Part shown: in pieces, positions 24,662-34,316 of the stretch | How positions within the stretch are numbered: position 1 is the first letter of the stretch | How the letters are laid out: each line of letters starts with the position of its first letter | Assembly: GCA_029254745.1 (NCBI GenBank) | Contig: JAQWWZ010000044.1 | Coordinates: 1-62,136 of the forward strand | Source of the DNA: Opitutales bacterium | GTDB taxonomy: Bacteria; Verrucomicrobiota; Verrucomicrobiia; Opitutales; Seribacteraceae | Direction: 5' to 3' | Length of the DNA: 62,136 bases | The notes under the pieces: model-generated | Databases searched by the model: none | Seen by the model: the letters and a program-made list of their open reading frames with translations, nothing else | What the model was told of the DNA's origin: nothing | Position numbers and translations under genes: made by a program

Positions 24662-27183
24662 CCGGATGCTTGAAACCTCTGCTTTTGCCGACTGGGTATT
24701 TCAGGCAATGGTGGGAGGTCCTCGGTCGTTTCTTTTTCGCCCAAGATTTGAAGTGCCTCTTTTTGCAAAGATTCCCAGCGGGGATAATTGAAGCTAGGAC
24801 TGTGAGTGATAAGGGAAAGTAAGCTTTTCCACTCTACTTTTACCCGCTCCCAATCCCCCATTGAAAGATCTGAACTTTTAAGCTCAATGCTTTTAATCAT
24901 ACTTTCATCCCGAATCATCTCGGCTGCACCCTCCCCATACTCCATGGGTAATCCTGCTTTCAGATAACCCGGGCAATCTTTGAAGTCAAAAGCCTCCCGG
25001 CAAACCAATGACAAGCGAGATTCTATTTGGCTTAGAGCACGAAAACGATGGCCTGCCCTCAGGTTAGCCAAATCTAAAACTAATTCCTCGATTGGGTAGT
25101 TATGATCCTCAAGGGCTACAGCAATGGCCAACCCTTCCCCTCGTGAAAAACAGCTGAAGACTTTTCCGCGTTGAGTGGGCTTTGCATTGGCATCAATTAA
25201 ACCCAACTCAAACCATGCCTCGGCAGCCGATAAATTACTTAAATTACCGCGGGTCATGGACCCAATATTCTCTTTAAATGGGGAGTCGTAGATCCGGGTA
25301 GTTTTTCGCAAAGTAGGATTTAGTAGCATTTTCCCCCGGGCATCCCTCCAAGCAAGCACAGTCGCTTCCTCATATCTTAATCGGGCTCCCAATACTTTAC
25401 CCCGATCCACAAATTGCTCGAAAACTCCACCGCATGAAACCAATGGCAGGAATTCTTTTACTACATTTTCCAAATCCTGGCGCTTCCATTTCTTTCGATT
25501 TAATACCTTACGCTCCTTGGGCGGTCGGGTTTGAACAGCTTGATTTAATTTATGCCGAAAAGATTTAATCAAAGTGACCTGCGTACGGTTGGAATTATCT
25601 TCATACACCGCAATCGGTAACTCTCTGCCGTAAGCTGGGTCACTCCTTTTACCAAAGCGGCACGGATTTCCTGCATTCACCTTATTCAAAGTATTGGGCA
25701 GGCTAAGTGCCTTTACCCATTCCCCTTTATGTAAAACTAGGGCATCCCCTAGCCTAGCCTGTAATTTCCCGCCCTGCCGTTCCCACAATCCAACTGAATT
25801 CCTCATTTCGATAACGTGATCCCGTTGATCATCCTCTTCTTTTGTCCTTTCCTCAGGGATTGAATGAGCTTCCCTGGATGTAATAAAAGCAGATAAGGAA
25901 TCCCGGAATCCCAAACGTAAATCTTGTTCAGAAAAAAAACGATTCACCAACCATCTTGCAGCTTCGATATGGTTCTTTTTTTGATCAACAGCGTCGCTCA
26001 TTACACGGATCAAAGCTGGCCAGTCCAAGGTGGTTGACCGTTTTAATTTCAGGGGCCTGGCGTCTGCCATCCTTGCCTGTTTGGGGACCACAATAATAAA
26101 GCCCCGATCATCCAAACCACGCCTACCCGCTCGACCAAACATTTGAAGAAGTTCATCAGGCCGAAGCATATAAATCCCATCATCCATTCGATACTCTCGA
26201 TCGGTGACCAGAACCGAGCGCATTGAAAAATTGATTCCTGCGGCTAGCCCAGTTGTTGCGACTACCACTTGTAATTGCCCCGCTTTGGCCAAGGGCTCAA
26301 CCAATCCTGAACGTTTTTTATAGTCAAGCCCACTGTGATGATAAGCGACCCTCCTCTTCAGAAGCGGGATTAATTCTTTTCCTGCCACTTTTTTCTGCTC
26401 AGCCGTAAGTTCCAAAGTATCAACTATGGGAAGTTCCTCAGCCAATTGCTTCGCTAATTCCTCTGCAGCTTTCCTGCGCGGAGCAAAGACCAATAACGGG
26501 CCGAGGTTTGAACTTAAAGCAGCATGAACAAGCTTGGGCAGATGACCCCGAATCTTTCTGCCCTGAAATGGTCGACGCAGTAAAGCTTCAGCAAATACCT
26601 CTTCCAGGGGGACTGGGCGTTTTCCTTCAGTTACCAATGAAACCTTTCGGCCATGACCCCGAAGCCAGTCAGCCACCTCTAGAGGGTTAACCACACTGCC
26701 ACTCATTAAAAGTAAACGCACTTGATTGGAGGCAATGGCAAGGGTGACTTCATACCCTGGCCCTCGCCTCAGATCTCCCAGCATCTGGTATTCATCCACC
26801 ACAAACAAATCTGGCCCCTGCCCCTTGCTAATCCTCGCTCGCTGCGTCTCTAAAGTAGCAACAATTATGCGGGCGTTTGGTTTGTAACGAAGATCGCCGG
26901 TAACGAGTCCAACCTCCCACCCCCTCTGCTGCCACTCACGAAATTTGTCATTCGCAAGGGCTCTTGTTGGCACGGTGTATACAGCACGTCCCTTCCACCC
27001 GCTTTCTATTAATTGTTCAAAAACATATGTTTTGCCTGCACCCGTGGGGGCATGCAAAACAACATCATCTCCATCTCGAAGACAATTAAGTGCTTTCCTT
27101 TGCCATCCATCCGGTAAAGAAAGTCTTTCTCCAAATTGAGTGCTGTGTGTTTGCATTTTTTCTGCTTTGTTATTGCTTATCAT
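24658..27183 (-). CDS. superfamily 2 DExH-type helicase, Ski2/Suv3-like
   Basis: The protein has 841 aa. Helicase motifs in order are APTGAGKTY (Walker A), VPTRALA (Ia), VVDEYQML (motif II with DEYQ in place of DExH), LMSGSV (III), ATTGLAAGINFSM (V) and QMFGRAGRRGLDDRG (VI). Together these place it among Ski2-like SF2 helicases; the DE-x-Q motif II with a following GD and RG recalls mitochondrial SUV3. The last 400 residues look like winged-helix and helical-bundle regions. It probably unwinds RNA or DNA; the substrate is not known. I chose the ATG at 27183; MQTHSTQFGERL at 27156 and a TTG at 27219 are alternatives. Confidence 0.88.
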   Translation of the reverse strand: MISNNKAEKMQTHSTQFGERLSLPDGWQRKALNCLRDGDDVVLHAPTGAGKTYVFEQLIESGWKGRAVYTVPTRALANDKFREWQQRGWEVGLVTGDLRYKPNARIIVATLETQRARISKGQGPDLFVVDEYQMLGDLRRGPGYEVTLAIASNQVRLLLMSGSVVNPLEVADWLRGHGRKVSLVTEGKRPVPLEEVFAEALLRRPFQGRKIRGHLPKLVHAALSSNLGPLLVFAPRRKAAEELAKQLAEELPIVDTLELTAEQKKVAGKELIPLLKRRVAYHHSGLDYKKRSGLVEPLAKAGQLQVVVATTGLAAGINFSMRSVLVTDREYRMDDGIYMLRPDELLQMFGRAGRRGLDDRGFIIVVPKQARMADARPLKLKRSTTLDWPALIRVMSDAVDQKKNHIEAARWLVNRFFSEQDLRLGFRDSLSAFITSREAHSIPEERTKEEDDQRDHVIEMRNSVGLWERQGGKLQARLGDALVLHKGEWVKALSLPNTLNKVNAGNPCRFGKRSDPAYGRELPIAVYEDNSNRTQVTLIKSFRHKLNQAVQTRPPKERKVLNRKKWKRQDLENVVKEFLPLVSCGGVFEQFVDRGKVLGARLRYEEATVLAWRDARGKMLLNPTLRKTTRIYDSPFKENIGSMTRGNLSNLSAAEAWFELGLIDANAKPTQRGKVFSCFSRGEGLAIAVALEDHNYPIEELVLDLANLRAGHRFRALSQIESRLSLVCREAFDFKDCPGYLKAGLPMEYGEGAAEMIRDESMIKSIELKSSDLSMGDWERVKVEWKSLLSLITHSPSFNYPRWESLQKEALQILGEKETTEDLPPLPEIPSRQKQRFQASG

Positions 27184-27245
27184 AAAGTATGAAATCCAGA
27201 CCACAACTTTCGATCGCAAGATATCCTAAAACATTCTAGACTATT

Positions 27246-27722
27246 ATGATTAATATCATTGCCGCCTGTGACCGAAACCGTTTGATCGGAAAAAACGGGA
27301 CTTTGCCATGGAAAATACAGAAGGATTGGGACTATTTTCTTAAAACTACTAAAAATGGAGTTTTAATCATGGGACGGAAGTGTTACGAGGACTTCCAAGA
27401 CCATGTCTCTTCCTATGAGATTATTGTCTTAAGCAAAAAAGGGCAAAAGTGCTTCTCCCAGGCAAAGTGTTCAGGTTCGCTTCAAGAAGCAATACAGTTA
27501 GGGTTAGAAGCCAAAAAAACTCTTTGGATTTGTGGTGGCCGAAAAGTGTATGAGGAAGCTATGCCCATAGCAGATCGACTTTACCTTACTCAAATTGATC
27601 AAGTATATGAAGGGGATGTCTATTTCCCTCCCTGGGAAAAGATATTCAATCACCCATTATCTTCAAGTACAGACAACGAAAAAGGCGTGGGGTTAGAATT
27701 CTTAGTACTTGGAAAAAAATAA
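27246..27722 (+). CDS. folA: dihydrofolate reductase
   Basis: DHFR reduces dihydrofolate to tetrahydrofolate with NADPH. The 158-aa protein has IIAACDRNRLIGKNGTLPW (Met20-loop region and substrate pocket), KDWDYFLKTTKNGVLIMGRK for cofactor binding, and ICGGRKVYEEAM, where the GG is the conserved turn. The usual acidic substrate-binding residue appears as Asp in KDWDYF. It is divergent from the helicase gene by 62 bases. thyA is not adjacent. Confidence 0.92.
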   Translation: MINIIAACDRNRLIGKNGTLPWKIQKDWDYFLKTTKNGVLIMGRKCYEDFQDHVSSYEIIVLSKKGQKCFSQAKCSGSLQEAIQLGLEAKKTLWICGGRKVYEEAMPIADRLYLTQIDQVYEGDVYFPPWEKIFNHPLSSSTDNEKGVGLEFLVLGKK

Positions 27723-27783
27723 TTTGTGATCCCATTGGCTTGCTTCTTCTGATTCATTAGCTACCATAAATCCGCACTTTACC

Positions 27784-29046
27784 ATGGATAAGCTTACATT
27801 TTTAACAACAAATGATCTTGAAAAGATCAAAATTGAGTTTGGCACTCCAACTTTTGTGTACGACGAACAAATCCTTCGTTCCAACGCGAAGGAAGTGATG
27901 TCATTCCCACATGAGTTTGGCCTGTTTCCCCGCTATGCGATGAAGTCCGCACCCACCGCCGCCATTCTTCGTATTTTTAATCAAGAAGGGCTTGGAATTG
28001 ATGCAAGCTCGGTCCATGAAGTTGAGCGGGCCATTCGGTCTGGATTTGGAACAGAACTAATTTCACTTAGCACCCAAGAGCTCGCTGAAGACATTAAATA
28101 TTTCGCTCAGGATGGGGTGAAAGTTAACTTGTGTTCCCTCAATCAAATTCACCGCTTTGCATCCTTAACAAAAGGGCAAAAAATTGGCTTGAGGTTCAAC
28201 CCGGGCATGGGCTCAGGAGGGACAAATCGTACCAATGTTGGAGGACCGTCCAGCAGCTTTGGTATATGGAAGGAAGATATCGGTGAAGCTAAAAGACTTT
28301 GCAAAGAGTACGGCCTGAAAGTTGAAAGAATCCACACTCATATAGGCTCTGGCTCTGACCCCGAGATTTGGAAGAAAGTGGCCTCTATGAGCCTAGATAT
28401 CGTAAGTCAGTTTCCAAGCGTCCACACCTTGAATCTGGGAGGGGGCTATAAGGTCGCCAGAATGCCGGATGAACGGGCAACGAATTTGCAGGAAATCGGG
28501 GAGCCCGTCCGAAAATTATTTATCGAATTTGAAAAAGAAACTGCAAGAAAGTTAAAACTTGAAATTGAGCCAGGCACATTCCTCCTTGCTCACGCCTGCA
28601 GTTTAGTTAGCACCATTCAAGATGTTACCACTACAGGAAAAGATGGATATCGCTTTTTGAAATTAAATACGGGTATGACAGAGATCCTTCGCCCCAGCCT
28701 CTATGGAGCACAACACCCAATTTTTGTTGTCCCCGAACCTGGACAGGAAAGTTTTCGCGAAGAATGCCCTCAGGTTATTGTGGGTCACTGTTGTGAGTCA
28801 GGAGATCTGCTTACTCCTGCACCTGGGGACCCGGAAGCACTGGCTCCAAGATTATTACCGAGAGGTGAGATTGACGATATCTGTGTGATCGAAGGTGCAG
28901 GTGCATACTGCTCCTCAATGAGTGCTAAAAACTACAACTCCTTTCCTGAAGCTGCAGAGGTCCTTAAAAAAACAGATGGCACTCTCGCTTTTATAAGAAA
29001 AAGGCAGACTTTTGATCAATTGATTGAAAATGAAGTTGTGCCGTGA
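27784..29046 (+). CDS. lysA: diaminopimelate decarboxylase
   Basis: LysA decarboxylates meso-diaminopimelate to lysine. The 420-aa fold-III PLP enzyme has the cofactor lysine in RYAMKSAP (K54), the glycine loop TLNLGGGYKV, the substrate-binding IEPGTFLLAHA, the catalytic Cys in VGHCCESGDLL and the late GAGAYCSSMSAKNYN. It starts at an ATG. The end forms a GTGA overlap with the next gene, so the two are co-translated. It could act on a related diamino acid, but the fit to LysA is good. Confidence 0.9.
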   Translation: MDKLTFLTTNDLEKIKIEFGTPTFVYDEQILRSNAKEVMSFPHEFGLFPRYAMKSAPTAAILRIFNQEGLGIDASSVHEVERAIRSGFGTELISLSTQELAEDIKYFAQDGVKVNLCSLNQIHRFASLTKGQKIGLRFNPGMGSGGTNRTNVGGPSSSFGIWKEDIGEAKRLCKEYGLKVERIHTHIGSGSDPEIWKKVASMSLDIVSQFPSVHTLNLGGGYKVARMPDERATNLQEIGEPVRKLFIEFEKETARKLKLEIEPGTFLLAHACSLVSTIQDVTTTGKDGYRFLKLNTGMTEILRPSLYGAQHPIFVVPEPGQESFREECPQVIVGHCCESGDLLTPAPGDPEALAPRLLPRGEIDDICVIEGAGAYCSSMSAKNYNSFPEAAEVLKKTDGTLAFIRKRQTFDQLIENEVVP

Positions 29047-30572
29047 AGGTAAGCGGTTTATCTCACTTTGAGCTAGGTCAAGCTGTACCGGCTAAAGACC
29101 ATGCGGTCTGTGTAAGTTTACCGACAGTAAAAGATTTAATTGGTTATGAGGAAAAGCATCCTCAAACCTTGATGACTATGAAATCGGGCTACCCGCGATT
29201 TGTGAGAAATCACATCATCAACGCCCTAGTCCATAACTTTGAGCAAGGTGATGATGACGAAAAGCACGAAAGCTTTCTTTTCACCAAAGCAGCAGATTGT
29301 GAATTTTTTCTTTCTCTCTTTCAGGTAGAAGCTATGGATCTAGACGAAAGAGATGGCTTGCTTCGCTTGCGACTTCCACTGGGCAGCGAAGATGCAGAAA
29401 ATTGCAGGCTTTTTCAACAACATACGGGTTCCAGTATCTCATCTCGTTTTGCAGAAGACCTTCTTTATCAAAAAGGTATAATTTCCAAAAGGGAATTAAT
29501 TACATCATCAAAACTACCTGCAACTGAACAAATCTGCCAGGTCATTGCCAAGGCTCACGGACCAGAGATTGAACCCAAAGATGTATTGCTCGCGAGTTCA
29601 GGTGCCAATGCATTTTATAGTCTTTTTAAAGCCGCGACAGAAGAAGCCCGCCGGGCGAAAAAGAAAATTTGGATACGCTTAGGTTGGCTATACTTAGACA
29701 CCATAAAAGTAATGCAACTCCTTGCTGGCAAGCAAAGTGACGAACAAGTTATAGAACTAAACAACTTGGATGACTTTACTAAGCTTGAAGAAATATTTCA
29801 GTCCCAAGGGGATACTGTTGCAGGAATTGTTACAGAATTCCCCACCAATCCACTCTTACAATCATTTGATCTCGAAAGGATCAAGGAATTATGTGATCAA
29901 CATAACAGCCTTCTCATTGTCGACCCCACGATGGCATCTCCCAAAAATGCAAAAGTTTCATCGTTGGCAGATGTGGTAGTCAACAGTCTGACAAAATACG
30001 CTAATTGGGAGGGAGATGTCATGATGGGCAGTCTCGTATTTCCACGACAATCGGCTCGAGGAAGAAAATTAATGGAACTTACGAAAGGCTATATTTCCTC
30101 TCCTTGTAAAAGAGATGCGAGCAGACTAGCTGAACAGATTCCTTTTTATGAAAGTTTCATACAACAGACAAATACCAGTACTTTAAAAGTTGCGACTTAC
30201 TTAGAAAACCACCCCAAGGTAAAAGCTGTTCACTGGGCATATCAAAAGGAGTGTGCTCACAACTATAAAAAGGTGGCCGGAGAAAATAGCCCCGGTTGTG
30301 TGGTTAGCTTTGAGCTCAACACCCCATTCGAGGGCTTTTACAACTCACTAAGAATGCTGAAAAGCCCAAGTTTTGGCACAGAATTCACTCTTTGCTGCCC
30401 GTATGTTTACTTAGCTCACTATTCAATGATGCAGACTAAACAGGGGCAAAACCAACTTAGAAAAGCAGGCATATCTCCCCACTTGCTGAGGCTATCTGTT
30501 GGGCTCGAACCAGTGGATGATATTATTGCTGCACTCGCTGAGTCGCTCGACCAAGATTATTCAAAATCGTGA
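29043..30572 (+). CDS. cystathionine gamma-synthase-like PLP enzyme, fungal (Str2) type
   Basis: The 509-aa protein belongs to the Cys/Met metabolism PLP family (fold type I). The PLP lysine is in SLTKYANWEGD (K318), preceded by TEFPTNPLLQ and LLIVDPTMASP. It is about 110 residues longer than bacterial MetB: the N-terminal HAVCVSLPTVKDLIGYEE and KSGYPRFV resemble the extra N-terminal region of fungal cystathionine gamma-synthases. It probably joins cysteine to an activated homoserine on the way to methionine. Start is a GTG overlapping the lysA stop, so lysine and methionine branches of the aspartate family are made from one message. It ends in a 16-base convergent overlap with the PFK gene. 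Confidence 0.82.
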   Translation: MKVSGLSHFELGQAVPAKDHAVCVSLPTVKDLIGYEEKHPQTLMTMKSGYPRFVRNHIINALVHNFEQGDDDEKHESFLFTKAADCEFFLSLFQVEAMDLDERDGLLRLRLPLGSEDAENCRLFQQHTGSSISSRFAEDLLYQKGIISKRELITSSKLPATEQICQVIAKAHGPEIEPKDVLLASSGANAFYSLFKAATEEARRAKKKIWIRLGWLYLDTIKVMQLLAGKQSDEQVIELNNLDDFTKLEEIFQSQGDTVAGIVTEFPTNPLLQSFDLERIKELCDQHNSLLIVDPTMASPKNAKVSSLADVVVNSLTKYANWEGDVMMGSLVFPRQSARGRKLMELTKGYISSPCKRDASRLAEQIPFYESFIQQTNTSTLKVATYLENHPKVKAVHWAYQKECAHNYKKVAGENSPGCVVSFELNTPFEGFYNSLRMLKSPSFGTEFTLCCPYVYLAHYSMMQTKQGQNQLRKAGISPHLLRLSVGLEPVDDIIAALAESLDQDYSKS

Positions 30573-31819
30573 GAGTCTAAGACCTTACGAACCCGTCTCT
30601 TGGACAGCCTGACATAGGCAGGTACCCCATTATCGTAAGGAACCTCAACTTCACCTTGGATCAAAGGTTGGCAGTACTTTATGAACTTGGCAGTCATACT
30701 AATTCCATCTTCTGAAATCCAGTCTGCCGGAATTTCTTTTACTCCATTAGCAATTTCAGAAAGAGGAGCTAAGCTCGTTTCACATTCATAATCCTCGCCC
30801 TCAGAACGAACTAAGATGACCATCTTGTCTGTTTCGCCAGCAACTGCTGCTTTGACCGCAGCGCCACCTGCCATAAAAGCCTCATCATTATCTGTTTGCG
30901 AAGAGCATTGAGCCGCTGCACGTTGCCCGATACCTAATTTGGAAGAGCGTGCTTTAACTGCAAGGTTTTGTTCCACAAGATTGGCAAGGAAGTCTCCGAC
31001 CCCACCAAGTTGCTGATGTCCAAAAGCATCTTGGCTGGAAGTTGAATTGGCTACATAATTACCATCTTTATCAAGTAAACCTTCTCCTACAACCACGAGG
31101 CAGTATTTATTTCTCTTAAGGACATCGCGGACATCCTCAATAAATTTAACTTTAGAAAAAGGTACTTCAGGTAGTAAAATTATGTGCGGTGCATCTTTGG
31201 AATTATCTTTTCCCTTGGCAAGGGTGGCACCCGCAGCAATCCAACCCGCATTGCGACCCATCACTTCCATGATTGAAACCAGGTCATGCTGCCCCATCGC
31301 TTCATGGTCTAATGCACACTCGCGAATGACCGAACAAATGTATTTGACCACACTGCCATAGCCCGGGCAGTGGTCTGTAGTTACAAGATCATTGTCGATG
31401 GTCTTGGGAACTCCGATAACTCGTAATTCATAACCTTTTTTCTGGGCTAGTTTAGATATTTTATCGGCTGTATCCTGGGAATCGTTGCCACCGCAGTAAA
31501 AGAAGTACCGGATATTGTGAGCCTCAAAAACTTCAAGCACACGTTCGTAATCTTGATCTCTCTTAAGCTTGAACCGGCAGGTTCCTAATGCGGAAGCAGG
31601 AGTAAATCGTAAGCCTCGGATATTTTGCTGAGATTCTTCTGCAAGGTCGATCAGTTCCTCTTTAAGGATTCCAAGAACACCGTTGATGCCTCCATACACC
31701 TCTTCGATACACGGATTATTGAGGGCCTCAGACACCACTCCAGCAACACTTGCGTTAATAACGGTAGTAGGTCCCCCGGACTGGGCGACCAAACAATTTC
31801 CTACTAATTCCTCTGACAT
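30557..31819 (-). CDS. pfp: pyrophosphate-type 6-phosphofructokinase
   Basis: The 420-aa protein is a PFK. The N-terminal QSGGPTTVINASVAG binds phosphate, and MEVMGRNAGWIAA is the fructose-6-phosphate region. Two positions point to PPi rather than ATP as donor: CGGNDSQD in place of GGDGS, and PKTIDNDL with Lys instead of the Gly of PGTIDN. PPi-PFK works reversibly in glycolysis and gluconeogenesis. No ATP-PFK is in the window. The donor call follows known family rules. Confidence 0.9.
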   Translation of the reverse strand: MSEELVGNCLVAQSGGPTTVINASVAGVVSEALNNPCIEEVYGGINGVLGILKEELIDLAEESQQNIRGLRFTPASALGTCRFKLKRDQDYERVLEVFEAHNIRYFFYCGGNDSQDTADKISKLAQKKGYELRVIGVPKTIDNDLVTTDHCPGYGSVVKYICSVIRECALDHEAMGQHDLVSIMEVMGRNAGWIAAGATLAKGKDNSKDAPHIILLPEVPFSKVKFIEDVRDVLKRNKYCLVVVGEGLLDKDGNYVANSTSSQDAFGHQQLGGVGDFLANLVEQNLAVKARSSKLGIGQRAAAQCSSQTDNDEAFMAGGAAVKAAVAGETDKMVILVRSEGEDYECETSLAPLSEIANGVKEIPADWISEDGISMTAKFIKYCQPLIQGEVEVPYDNGVPAYVRLSKRRVRKVLDSHDFE

Positions 31820-31925
31820 GACAAAATATATTTATAATTAGCGATCATTCATTCACCAAACAGGTATCAATTGGCAATCGCAAAAATTCTAGAATGCGTA
31901 AAAAAGATGAAAAAATCTTTAAAAA

Positions 31926-33350
31926 CTACAAAATTGAGGGTGGAGAGTAATTTTTCGATGTTGGGTATTTCAGGACCCAAGAGTCTACTTTTTTACAAAA
32001 TGTATCAACCTGGTCATGGGCAGCACCGACCCTTTTCTTTCCTTCTTCCATCAATTGATTTAACTGCTCATGGTCTAAACCAAGGCGAGAATCCAAGCCA
32101 AGGCGGGAAACCAAATTATTTTCTTTTATATCCCCGGTTCGAAGATCTTTAACTGTGGCCACAGCATGTTCCTTAATCGCAGAATGAGCATCTTCCCTGC
32201 CTGCTCCTGCTTTTACTGCTTCCATCATGACCGTTGTTGATAATAAGAAAGGTAAGTATTTTTCAGTCTCGGCCTCGATAACCGCAGGAAAGACTTCCAT
32301 CTGGTTCAATACAGTGAGAAAGGTATCAAGCAAACCATCCATGGCAAAAAAAGCATCCGGTAAAGCCACCCGTCGAACCACCGAGCATGATACATCCCCT
32401 TCATTCCACTGATCACCTGAGAGTTGGGAAAGCATGGCAAGGTGGCCGTTCAGAATGGCATGAAAACCATTGATACGCTCACAACTCCGACTGTTCATTT
32501 TATGTGGCATCGCTGAAGAACCAGTCTGGCCTTTAGCAAATCCTTCGCCAAGTAATTCATGCCCTGCCATGATGCGCAAAGTTTTGGAGAAACTCGAAGG
32601 AGCAGCGGCAATACGGTTGAGGAGGGAAACGACTTCAAAATCTAAGCTCCTTGGATACACTTGGCCTACATTTTCCCAATTTGCGGGAGCACCTAAGTGA
32701 GTCATTACTCTGCGGTCTAAATCAGCTGCCTTCTCTGGGCTCCCTAATAATGTTATCTGATCCAAGCATGTACCCACCGCCCCCTTCAGCCCCCGGTAGG
32801 GGTAATTTGCACAGAGCCTACTAAGAGACTCCACGCAACGTTCAAGTTCTTCCCCCCAATTTGCAAATCGCTTACCCAGTGTTGTTAACTGTGCTGGCAC
32901 ATTGTGGGAGCGTGCAGTAACCGGGAGCTCTTTGTATTGCTTTGCCTTATCAGAGAGAGCAATGAGAGCTGCAATACATTTTTCTAGGATCACGACTAAG
33001 GAGCGATGAACCTGTAACTGCTCAACATTTTCAGTAAGATCCCGACTGGTCATTCCTTTGTGAGCATGCTGATGTCCAGACTTCGCTGCAAATTCCTCCA
33101 ACCTCGCTTTCACATCGTGCTTCGTAACCTGCTCGCGCTGCCTGATAGATTCAAGGTCGACAACAGCTTTTACCTTTTCAGAGTTGGTAATCGCCCCCGG
33201 TTCAATCTCTACTCCCAATTCTTGCTGGGCTTTCATCACCGCGATCCAGAATTCCCGCTCAAGCATGACTTTACCGGACGCGGTCCAGATTGATTTCATT
33301 TCAGCCGAGGCATATCTCTCGGCAAGTGCATTAGGTACTTCTACAGTCAT
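31926..33350 (-). CDS. purB: adenylosuccinate lyase
   Basis: PurB cleaves SAICAR and adenylosuccinate in purine synthesis. The 474-aa lyase of the fumarase fold carries the signature GSSAMPHKMNS, GHQHAHKGMTSRDLTENV with the catalytic His, and TARSHNVPAQLTTLGKR. Its ATG overlaps the ispH stop as ATGA, so ispH and purB are coupled. A six-residue tandem duplication (SRLGLD twice) sits in the C-terminal helical region. Confidence 0.96.
   Translation of the reverse strand: MTVEVPNALAERYASAEMKSIWTASGKVMLEREFWIAVMKAQQELGVEIEPGAITNSEKVKAVVDLESIRQREQVTKHDVKARLEEFAAKSGHQHAHKGMTSRDLTENVEQLQVHRSLVVILEKCIAALIALSDKAKQYKELPVTARSHNVPAQLTTLGKRFANWGEELERCVESLSRLCANYPYRGLKGAVGTCLDQITLLGSPEKAADLDRRVMTHLGAPANWENVGQVYPRSLDFEVVSLLNRIAAAPSSFSKTLRIMAGHELLGEGFAKGQTGSSAMPHKMNSRSCERINGFHAILNGHLAMLSQLSGDQWNEGDVSCSVVRRVALPDAFFAMDGLLDTFLTVLNQMEVFPAVIEAETEKYLPFLLSTTVMMEAVKAGAGREDAHSAIKEHAVATVKDLRTGDIKENNLVSRLGLDSRLGLDHEQLNQLMEEGKKRVGAAHDQVDTFCKKVDSWVLKYPTSKNYSPPSIL
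32073..32108 (-). repeat. 18-bp in-frame tandem duplication inside purB
   Basis: Two adjacent 18-bp units encode SRLGLD twice. They agree at 14 of 18 bases and all four differences are synonymous, so the duplication is old and has been kept. Confidence 0.8.
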
Positions 33351-34231
33351 TTATTTTTGGTTTCAATTTGTTCCAGCACTTCACAAACTTCCCGAATAAT
33401 AAACTCAGGAGTTGAAGCACCGGCTGTGACGCCAGCAATTTGGTAATTCGATAAAATCTTTTGATCTAAATCCTGAGATGTTTCAATATGAAATGTAGGC
33501 CTCCCTTGTGCTGTTGCAAGCTTGGCCAACTTCCGGGTGTTAGCAGAGTGCTTTCCTCCAATCACGACAATAACCTCAGCTCCTTGCTCAACTAACAAAA
33601 TGAGATCAGACTGTCTTTCTTTTGTGGCACCACATATGGTGTCAAAGACAACAACATCCTCAAATCTCTCCCTTAGTTTCTGAGAAACCGCCTTAAATTC
33701 ATGGGTAAACATGGTAGATTGGGAAACAAGGGCAACCCTGCCTTTGAACGCAGGTAAGCTCTCGATTTCATCAGCATGACTGACGACATGCCCCTTCTCA
33801 TTGGCATACCCCATAAGTCCAATAACTTCAGGGTGCTCAGGATCTCCAAAAATGACCACTTGAAAACCTTTTTCAGCGTGCAGCTTTACCTTACCCGCAA
33901 TGATCCCCACATCCGGGCAGGTACCATCCCGGAAAGGAAGGCCCAACCCTTTTAAGTATTTTCTACGTTCGGGAGAAATCCCATGAGCACGAACCACGAC
34001 CACAGAATCCTTGTCATTGGACGACGAAATATCTATTTTGGATTGGCTTTTATAGTCCCCAACCTCTCGAATGTCCTCGGAACTCAGAGCATTCATCATC
34101 TGACTATTATGAATTAAAGGGCCATCAGTGTAGACTCGCGTCTTCCCGCCCTGAGCCTCCTCTCGGGCAACTTGTACTGCCCTTTCGACTCCCCAACAAA
34201 ACCCTGCACTTTTTGCTCTTATCACTTTCAT
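33347..34231 (-). CDS. ispH: 4-hydroxy-3-methylbut-2-enyl diphosphate reductase
   Basis: IspH makes IPP and DMAPP in the last step of the MEP isoprenoid pathway. The 294-aa protein has the three cysteines that hold the Fe-S cluster: C12 in SAGFCWGVERAV, one in RDGTCPDVG, and one in DTICGATKERQ. VRAHGISPERR and GKHSANTRKLA bind the diphosphate. It is the first gene of the ispH-purB pair and starts at an ATG. Confidence 0.96.
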   Translation of the reverse strand: MKVIRAKSAGFCWGVERAVQVAREEAQGGKTRVYTDGPLIHNSQMMNALSSEDIREVGDYKSQSKIDISSSNDKDSVVVVRAHGISPERRKYLKGLGLPFRDGTCPDVGIIAGKVKLHAEKGFQVVIFGDPEHPEVIGLMGYANEKGHVVSHADEIESLPAFKGRVALVSQSTMFTHEFKAVSQKLRERFEDVVVFDTICGATKERQSDLILLVEQGAEVIVVIGGKHSANTRKLAKLATAQGRPTFHIETSQDLDQKILSNYQIAGVTAGASTPEFIIREVCEVLEQIETKNK

Positions 34232-34316
34232 TATTTCTGCGTTTCTTTATATATTTAACTCATAGGAGGAGCAATATTGATTTGCAAAAGGTGAATTATT
34301 GGAAAAAAAAGAAAAC

